This document shows, piece by piece, positions 59,118 to 64,000 of a stretch of 64,000 nt of DNA. Position numbers and translations under genes: made by a program. Under the pieces are notes generated by a model that made no database searches, had not been told where the DNA came from, and was given only the letters and a program-made list of their open reading frames with translations. The DNA comes from JACCXG01 sp963750935 (GTDB taxonomy: Bacteria; Acidobacteriota; Vicinamibacteria; Vicinamibacterales; 2-12-FULL-66-21): NCBI GenBank assembly GCA_963750935.1, contig CAVVSR010000011.1, positions 166,842 through 230,841 on the forward strand, given 5' to 3'. Within the stretch, counting starts at the first letter, position 1, and every line of letters starts with the position of its first letter.

Positions 59118-59934
59118 AGGCGTTCGTCACGTCGCGGTGACGCGAATCGGACGCACGCGCGAGTCGACCGACGCCGATCCGGTCGCCATCGAAGAGCCGC
59201 TCGAGGTCCGCCTGCACGGCCGGCCGTTCGCCGTCGTCATGCGGACGCCGGGGTCCGACCGCGACCTCGCGGCGGGCTTCCTGCTCTCCGAAGGCGTGAT
59301 CGCCTCGTCCAACGATCTCGGCGCCGTCGAGCACTGCCGGCATCCGGACCATCCCGATCGGCACAATGTCGTCGACGTGTTCCTGCTCGGCGAGGCGCGG
59401 CGCACGCTCGAGCAGCGCTTCGAGGATCGCCGCCACGTGATCGCGACGTCGTCGTGCGGCGTCTGCGGCCGGCTGACGATCGAATCGCTACAGCGCAACC
59501 TGACGCCGCTGTCCTGCGCCTGGACGCTGCCGCCGTCGATCGTGGCGTCGCTTCCCGCGCGGCTGCGATCGCGCCAGCGTCTGTTCGACGAGACCGGGGG
59601 CCTGCACGCTGCCGGGCTGTTCACCGCGGACGGCACCATGATCGGCTTCGCCGAGGACGTCGGCCGGCACAACGCGGTGGACAAGGTCGTGGGCCGCATG
59701 CTGCAGGACGATCGGCTGCCGCTCGCCGATGCCGTGCTCGCGGTCAGCGGCCGGACCTCGTTCGAGATCCTGCAGAAGGCGTGGCTGGCCGGGGTGGCCA
59801 TCGTCTGTGCCGTTTCAGCGCCGTCGAGCCTGGCGGTGGACCTGGCGGAGGCGGCCGGCATCACGCTGCTCGGGTTCGTGCGCGACGGCGGATTCAACGT
59901 CTACACGCACGGCGAGCGCATCCGTGAGGTGTGA
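59110..59934 (+). CDS. fdhD: Formate dehydrogenase accessory sulfurtransferase FdhD
   Basis: This 274-residue protein carries the FdhD signature: EEPLEVRLHGRPFAVVMRTPG, SSCGVCGR (the sulfur-carrying cysteine loop), GGLHAAGLF, EDVGRHNAVDKVVG and SGRTSFEILQKA. FdhD passes sulfur from a cysteine desulfurase to the bis-molybdopterin guanine dinucleotide cofactor of formate dehydrogenase. No formate dehydrogenase gene is in the window. The start overlaps the DUF523-DUF1722 gene by 8 bp. Confidence 0.93.
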   Translation: MSEGVRHVAVTRIGRTRESTDADPVAIEEPLEVRLHGRPFAVVMRTPGSDRDLAAGFLLSEGVIASSNDLGAVEHCRHPDHPDRHNVVDVFLLGEARRTLEQRFEDRRHVIATSSCGVCGRLTIESLQRNLTPLSCAWTLPPSIVASLPARLRSRQRLFDETGGLHAAGLFTADGTMIGFAEDVGRHNAVDKVVGRMLQDDRLPLADAVLAVSGRTSFEILQKAWLAGVAIVCAVSAPSSLAVDLAEAAGITLLGFVRDGGFNVYTHGERIREV

Positions 59935-60149
59935 AGCGGAAACGGATTACACACCCCGCCGGGTGGCTGGCGGCGCGATTCACCTTTTCGATTGCCGGCT
60001 CTCTGGTCGACGCTGCGTTGCAGCCCGCGTCCTACCGTGAGCCGCCGCACATGCCGGGACCGGCGATACGCACCAACACGCGGCTGTTCGTCGAGCGCGT
60101 GTCCCGCCCCGACGGCTCGATCGGATACGTCGTCCGCGAGCGGCGCTGA
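59931..60149 (+). CDS. Small hypothetical protein
   Basis: This 72-residue frame starts at a GTG within the fdhD stop. It has no ribosome site or recognised domain. The last 33 residues (from an internal ATG at 60051) read MPGPAIRTNTRLFVERVSRP and are plausible protein sequence. It may be chance. Confidence 0.25.
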   Translation: MKRKRITHPAGWLAARFTFSIAGSLVDAALQPASYREPPHMPGPAIRTNTRLFVERVSRPDGSIGYVVRERR

Positions 60150-60155
60150 CGCCCG

Positions 60156-62912
60156 CTACATCCCTCTGAGCGCGACGACGGGATCGACGCGCATGGCGCG
60201 CCGGGCCGGCAGGAGGCACGCGAGCGTCGCAACGATCGTCAGCAGCACACAACCGAGCGCGAACGTCAGCGGGTCGACTGGTCTGACGCCGAACAACTGG
60301 CTCGCGACGTATTTGGCACCCGCGAACGCGCCGATCATGCCAAGCACGGAGCCGAACAAGACGAGCCGCAGGCCGTCCTTCAGCACCAGCCCGAAGATCG
60401 ACGCCCGTTGCGCGCCCAAAGCGAGGCGCAGGCCGATCTCGGCGCGTCGCTGCCCGGCGGCGTGCGCCATCACGCCGTAGAGGCCGATCGACGCCAGCGC
60501 GAGCGCCACGGCGCCGAAGATCGCCACGAGCAGCGCCATCATCCGCTGATCGGTGAGCCCCTGCGCGAAGACGTCGCGCAGGCGCTGCGGGCGAGCGACG
60601 ACGATGCGCGGATCGACGTCGCGCACGGCCGTCCGGATCGACGGCAGCAGGGCGATCGGATCACCAGCGGCCGCACGGACGTGAAGCGCGACGCCGGACT
60701 CGTAGTTCTGCGCGAGCGGCAGATAAAAGAACGGCGGCGCTTCCTGTTCGAGCGCGCTGCGATAGACCGTGTCTGGCACGACGCCGACGACCACGATTGG
60801 GCGCTCGGAGTTGCCGAGCGGCCGGTTGAGCGGGTCCTGATTCGGCCAGAGTCGGTTCGCCAGCGACTGGCTGATGATGGCGACGCGGGGCGACGTCGTG
60901 GTGTCGGCGTCGGAAAAATCCCGGCCTCGAAGCAATGGAATGCCCAGGGCGTCCAGGTAGCCGACGCTGATGACGTTGACGCGCGCATCGAAGGCGTTGG
61001 AGCCGTCCGGCGCGACCGGCTGGCCATCCGTGCTCAGCGATGTCGTCCGCGCTCCGCCGCTGAGCACGGTGATGCGAGCCGCACCGGCCGCGGCCACGCC
61101 GGGCATGCCGCGCAGCCGCTCCAGAATGCGCGTGTAGACGCCCGCTCCCGCCTCCTGCGAGTAGCCGCGAACGTCCAGGTTGATGTCGGCGACCATCGTC
61201 GAATCGATCCGGTAACCGAGATCGACCGAGTGGACGTTGCGCAGCGTGCGCAGGAAGAGCCCGGCGCCGACCAGGAGCACGAGGCTGACCGCGACCTGGA
61301 ACACGACGAAGGCGCGCCGCAGGCGGGCGGCCCGGCTGCCCGTGGCGATCGCGCCTCCCTCGTCGCGCAGCGCCGCGATCGTGTCGCGGCCAAGAATCTG
61401 GAAGACCGGCACCAGCCCGAACAGCACGCTGCTGCACGCGGCGGCGGCGAGCGTGAACAGCAGCACGCGCAGGTTCAACTCGAGCGGGATGTTCGGCGGG
61501 ATCCCCGCCAGGTGGAGCAGCGGGGCTCCCCATTTCGCCACCAGCACCGCGAACAGGCCGCCCAGCCCCGCGAGCAGCGCCGCCTCGGTCAGCCACTGGC
61601 GCACGAGCCTGGCGCTTCCCGCACCCAGCGCCACGCGGACGGCGACTTCGCGCCGGCGAGATAGGGATCGCGCGATCAGCAGGCTGGCCACATTCGCACA
61701 GGCGATCAGCAGCACCAGGATGACCGCGATCCCCAGCAGCCGCAGCAGCGGCCGCGCCGAGGTTCGCAGGCCGGGCCCGTCTCCGAGCGGCGCGATGTTG
61801 AAGGCGCGCGGCCGGTTCGTGGCCGGGTACTCGGCCTGCAGCCGCTTGGCGACGACGTCGAGGGCGGCCGCCGCCGAGGCCTGATCCGTGCCCGTCTGCA
61901 GGCGCGCCACCAGGCTCAACCAGCGCGGGCCGCGTTGCCCAAGCAGATCGGAGGTGCCAAGGCTCCGGCGCAGGCCTGCGCTCGGCGGCCGTACTTCCGG
62001 CTGCAGCGCCATCGGCACCCACACGTCCGGCGTCCGCCCGATGGTGGCGCCGCCAAACAGCCGCGGCGCGACCCCGACGATGGTGAACGACTGGCCGTTC
62101 AGCAGGATCGATCGCGACAGCACGCCGGGATCCGCCTGTAGCCGGTTCTGCCAGAACCGATACGAGACGACCGCCGCCCGGGCCTGCGTGCCGGCGCGAT
62201 CCTCGTCGGGCAGGAAGGCGCGGCCCCGAGCCATCCGCGTACCGAGGACCTGAAAGTAATTGCCGGTGACGACCTCGCCCTCGAGCGGCTGCGTTTCGCC
62301 GTTGAGATCGATCGCGAGCGAGATGAACCCGGCCGCGGCGATGCCCGCGAACACCTGGCTGTCGCGGACGTCGGCATAATCGGGGAACGACACCGTGGCG
62401 AACCGCTCCCGCCCGTCGGTGGTGCTCGCATTGAACACGTGGACGACGGAATCGGGATCGGCGACGCCGGGTGTCCGCAGCAGGATGGCGTCGACGGCGG
62501 TGAAGATGACCGCGTTGGCGCCGACGCCCAGCGCGAGGGTCAGCACGACGACGGCGGTGAAGGCGGGGGCGCCCGCCAGCATCCGCAGCGCGTAGCGCAG
62601 GTCTTGAGACAAGGTGGCGAACATGCGGGCGGGTCCTTTCTGCGAAGGGGGTTCCACGGCGCCGGCTCTCCAGCGGTCGGCGATCAGGCCCGGCAGCGCG
62701 CGGCTCGCGGTTTCAATGGCCTGGGCCAGCTGGCCGGGCGTGTCGGGGAGCGCCGCCACCGCCCGCGCGAACGCGGCCTCGTGTGACGCGCCGGATGCCC
62801 TTGCTTCCTGATAGAGCTCGCCGAGGTGTTCAGCCAGTTCGTCGACCACCTCGGGCGCCCGCGCGATGGTCAGCGACGGCAGCCGGCTCCGCACGTGTGG
62901 TCGGAAATCCAT
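60156..62912 (-). CDS. ADOP-type ABC transporter permease (MacB/FtsX-like, duplicated)
   Basis: This 918-residue protein has an N-terminal helical part (residues 1-100, ending SQKGPARMFATLSQDLR), then two FtsX/MacB permease halves. Each has a first span with LALGVGANAVIF (front half) or VAVSLVLLVGAGLFLRTL (second half), a large periplasmic domain (IVGVAPRLFGGATIG; VVGVVPDTVYRS), and three helices ending in EVAVRVALGAG and RRAEIGLRLALGAQR respectively. This is the acidobacterial duplicated orphan permease family. No ATPase gene is adjacent. It sits 6 bp downstream of a padR gene, the usual pairing. Confidence 0.92.
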   Translation of the reverse strand: MDFRPHVRSRLPSLTIARAPEVVDELAEHLGELYQEARASGASHEAAFARAVAALPDTPGQLAQAIETASRALPGLIADRWRAGAVEPPSQKGPARMFATLSQDLRYALRMLAGAPAFTAVVVLTLALGVGANAVIFTAVDAILLRTPGVADPDSVVHVFNASTTDGRERFATVSFPDYADVRDSQVFAGIAAAGFISLAIDLNGETQPLEGEVVTGNYFQVLGTRMARGRAFLPDEDRAGTQARAAVVSYRFWQNRLQADPGVLSRSILLNGQSFTIVGVAPRLFGGATIGRTPDVWVPMALQPEVRPPSAGLRRSLGTSDLLGQRGPRWLSLVARLQTGTDQASAAAALDVVAKRLQAEYPATNRPRAFNIAPLGDGPGLRTSARPLLRLLGIAVILVLLIACANVASLLIARSLSRRREVAVRVALGAGSARLVRQWLTEAALLAGLGGLFAVLVAKWGAPLLHLAGIPPNIPLELNLRVLLFTLAAAACSSVLFGLVPVFQILGRDTIAALRDEGGAIATGSRAARLRRAFVVFQVAVSLVLLVGAGLFLRTLRNVHSVDLGYRIDSTMVADINLDVRGYSQEAGAGVYTRILERLRGMPGVAAAGAARITVLSGGARTTSLSTDGQPVAPDGSNAFDARVNVISVGYLDALGIPLLRGRDFSDADTTTSPRVAIISQSLANRLWPNQDPLNRPLGNSERPIVVVGVVPDTVYRSALEQEAPPFFYLPLAQNYESGVALHVRAAAGDPIALLPSIRTAVRDVDPRIVVARPQRLRDVFAQGLTDQRMMALLVAIFGAVALALASIGLYGVMAHAAGQRRAEIGLRLALGAQRASIFGLVLKDGLRLVLFGSVLGMIGAFAGAKYVASQLFGVRPVDPLTFALGCVLLTIVATLACLLPARRAMRVDPVVALRGM

Positions 62913-62918
62913 CGCACG

Positions 62919-63257
62919 TCATCCGATCGGGTCGATGCGCGCGACCCGCTGCAGCGCGCTCAGGAGCTCGTGCCAGCTGGTGCGCTGTTCGACCAGTACC
63001 TTGCGCCCCGCCGGCGTCAGCGTGTAGAACCGCCGGCGCCGCTGCCCGGCCTTTTCGAGCCAGTGGCCGTCAATCCAGCCGCGCCGTTCCATGCGATAGA
63101 GCATCGGATAGAGCGATCCGACGTGAAAGCGAAGGACGCCGCTCGATCGGTCGTCAATCAGCTTGGCGATCTCGTAGCCGTGCCGCGCGCGGTCCTCGAG
63201 AACCGCCAGGATCAGCAGGTCGGCGCTGCCTCGTTTGAGCTCAGTGTTCGCGGCCAT
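62919..63257 (-). CDS. PadR-family transcriptional repressor
   Basis: This 112-residue winged-helix protein starts MAANTELKRGSADLLILAVL at ATG 63257, with GTGAGG just before it. The DNA-binding motif HGYEIAKLIDDRSSGVLRF, then SLYPMLYRMERRGWIDGHW, and the C-terminal dimer helix identify PadR. It probably controls the permease that follows by 6 bp. Its start codon lies inside the palindrome GGCCATATATGGCC. Confidence 0.92.
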   Translation of the reverse strand: MAANTELKRGSADLLILAVLEDRARHGYEIAKLIDDRSSGVLRFHVGSLYPMLYRMERRGWIDGHWLEKAGQRRRRFYTLTPAGRKVLVEQRTSWHELLSALQRVARIDPIG

Positions 63258-63265
63258 ATATGGCC
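63252..63265 (-). promoter_or_regulatory. Palindrome GGCCATATATGGCC over the padR start
   Basis: A perfect 14-base inverted repeat covers the start codon of padR, and a TATATT -10-like box lies just upstream on the minus strand (63272-63277). Binding there would block transcription and translation start, so it is a candidate autoregulatory operator. Confidence 0.5.
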
Positions 63266-63295
63266 TCACAATATAGCTTGAGGAAGCACAAAGCA

Positions 63296-63354
<59 letters not shown>

Positions 63355-63372
63355 AAGTCAGAAAGCCGGAAG

Positions 63373-63768
63373 CTAAGTCAACATCCAGAAACCAACGAAG
63401 AGCACCGCGTTCGCGATGTGACCGGCCCAGCAGATGCGGCACTCCCGGCCGTTCGCGATCAGGCTGTAGCCGAGGAACACGCTCATCGCCACGGCGGGCA
63501 GCGTCAGCACGAGCAGCCACGACATCGGCCAGCCGAGCAGCAGGCCGGCGGCGAGCAGGAGATAGAGGCAGACGCCGAGCGCCGCGTTCGGGACGCCGAG
63601 CACGCTGGCGCGGGGGCTGCGGAACAGCACCGCGCAGCCGCCATGTTCCAGCTGGCAGATCTGCGGCCCCGTCATCCACGCCGGCAGCACGAGGTAGTGG
63701 CCGTAGAGCGCCGCGGCCGCCGCGATCGTCCCGACCGCCAGTGCCATCCAGATAAGGGCGATGATCAT
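63373..63768 (-). CDS. Vitamin K epoxide reductase-like membrane protein
   Basis: This 131-residue protein has four membrane spans. A cysteine pair in the first loop (CQLEHGGC, then SVLGVPNAALGV) and a CXXC redox motif (RECRICW) near the end are the VKOR signature. These proteins reoxidise periplasmic disulfide-forming partners through quinone. The ATG at 63768 is chosen because it overlaps the stop of the glycosylase gene in ATGA; earlier starts at 63786 and 63795 are possible. Confidence 0.85.
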   Translation of the reverse strand: MIIALIWMALAVGTIAAAAALYGHYLVLPAWMTGPQICQLEHGGCAVLFRSPRASVLGVPNAALGVCLYLLLAAGLLLGWPMSWLLVLTLPAVAMSVFLGYSLIANGRECRICWAGHIANAVLFVGFWMLT

Positions 63769-64000
63769 GAGCTCGCGGGCTGGCATGTCGCGCACCAGTA
63801 GGTGAGCCTGACGCCGGCGCCCTGTTTCTTCACGCGCACGAGGGTGCCGCAGCGCCGGCAGGGCAGCCGCGCGCGGCCGTAGACCCAGAGCCGCTCCCGC
63901 GGATTGTCGCGGCCGGTGGTGCGCCTGAAACCCGTGTAGGTCGTCATCGGCGCCAGCGACGTGTGGACGTTCGCCTGCAGGAACCGGCGGCCCGTGGCGA
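63765..64000 (-). CDS. Fpg/Nei-family DNA glycosylase, 5' end outside window
   Basis: Only the C-terminal 77 or so residues are visible. FLQANVHTSLAP, then TYTGFRRTTGRDNPRERLWVYGRARLPCRRCG (shown in part: GRARLPCRRCG) and YWCATCQ form the helix and four-cysteine zinc finger of formamidopyrimidine/endonuclease VIII glycosylases. The enzyme removes oxidised bases from DNA. It ends in an ATGA overlap with the VKOR-like gene. Confidence 0.85.
   Translation of the reverse strand, partial: ATGRRFLQANVHTSLAPMTTYTGFRRTTGRDNPRERLWVYGRARLPCRRCGTLVRVKKQGAGVRLTYWCATCQPASS

Overview
The window is high-GC, densely packed bacterial DNA with genes on both strands. An ADOP-type permease paired with a PadR repressor, an ECF sigma/Ser-Thr kinase pair, several secreted peptidases, glycine-arginine-rich inserts in exported enzymes and a recurrent palindrome translating as FRLKAEAT together suggest an Acidobacteriota genome, probably Vicinamibacteria. 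This placement is an inference; there is no rRNA or tRNA in the window to test it.

Layout. 1-8.7 kb: a truncated HEAT-repeat/cytochrome c protein, then a rhamnose-to-pyruvate block (rhaB, fused rhamnulose-1-phosphate aldolase/dehydrogenase, lutABC). These convert rhamnulose to DHAP plus lactaldehyde, then lactate, then pyruvate. 8.7-13.4 kb (minus): a di-heme cytochrome and a giant fusion of an Old-Yellow-Enzyme-type flavin oxidoreductase with an animal-type heme peroxidase. 13.6-30.1 kb: an accessory island. On the plus strand are an alpha/beta-hydrolase-CHAT protease, an alpha/beta-hydrolase-metacaspase protease and a SLOG-like Rossmann protein. Converging on them from the minus strand are a TIR protein and a 1431-residue ParA-like/TIR-like/STAND/WD40 protein. 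This looks like a multi-effector conflict or programmed-death system and is the most novel part of the window. 30.1-43.6 kb: heme A synthase, MFS transporter, membrane-anchored beta-lactamase-fold protein, putative Na+/H+ antiporter, M28 and M48 peptidases, alkaline phosphatase, lytic transglycosylase. 43.6-56.2 kb: signalling genes (cyclophilin, ECF sigma and kinase operon; BlaI repressor with M56 sensor peptidase; hybrid histidine kinase; second ECF sigma with a FecR-like partner), plus an amidase and a secreted protein. 56-64 kb: a three-domain RidA coupled to threonine dehydratase, a DUF523-DUF1722 protein and fdhD, then the ADOP permease/PadR pair, a VKOR-like protein and the end of an Fpg/Nei glycosylase.

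Two features recur. Several long genes (di-heme cytochrome, flavin oxidoreductase-peroxidase, CHAT, SLOG-like, TIR, M48, alkaline phosphatase, M56, amidase) read through only if one base is removed or added at one to three points. This is more like indel error in the assembly than nine independent pseudogenes. Second, many intergenic spacers hold short arrays of 7-bp repeats, several of them perfect G-quadruplex motifs on one strand.
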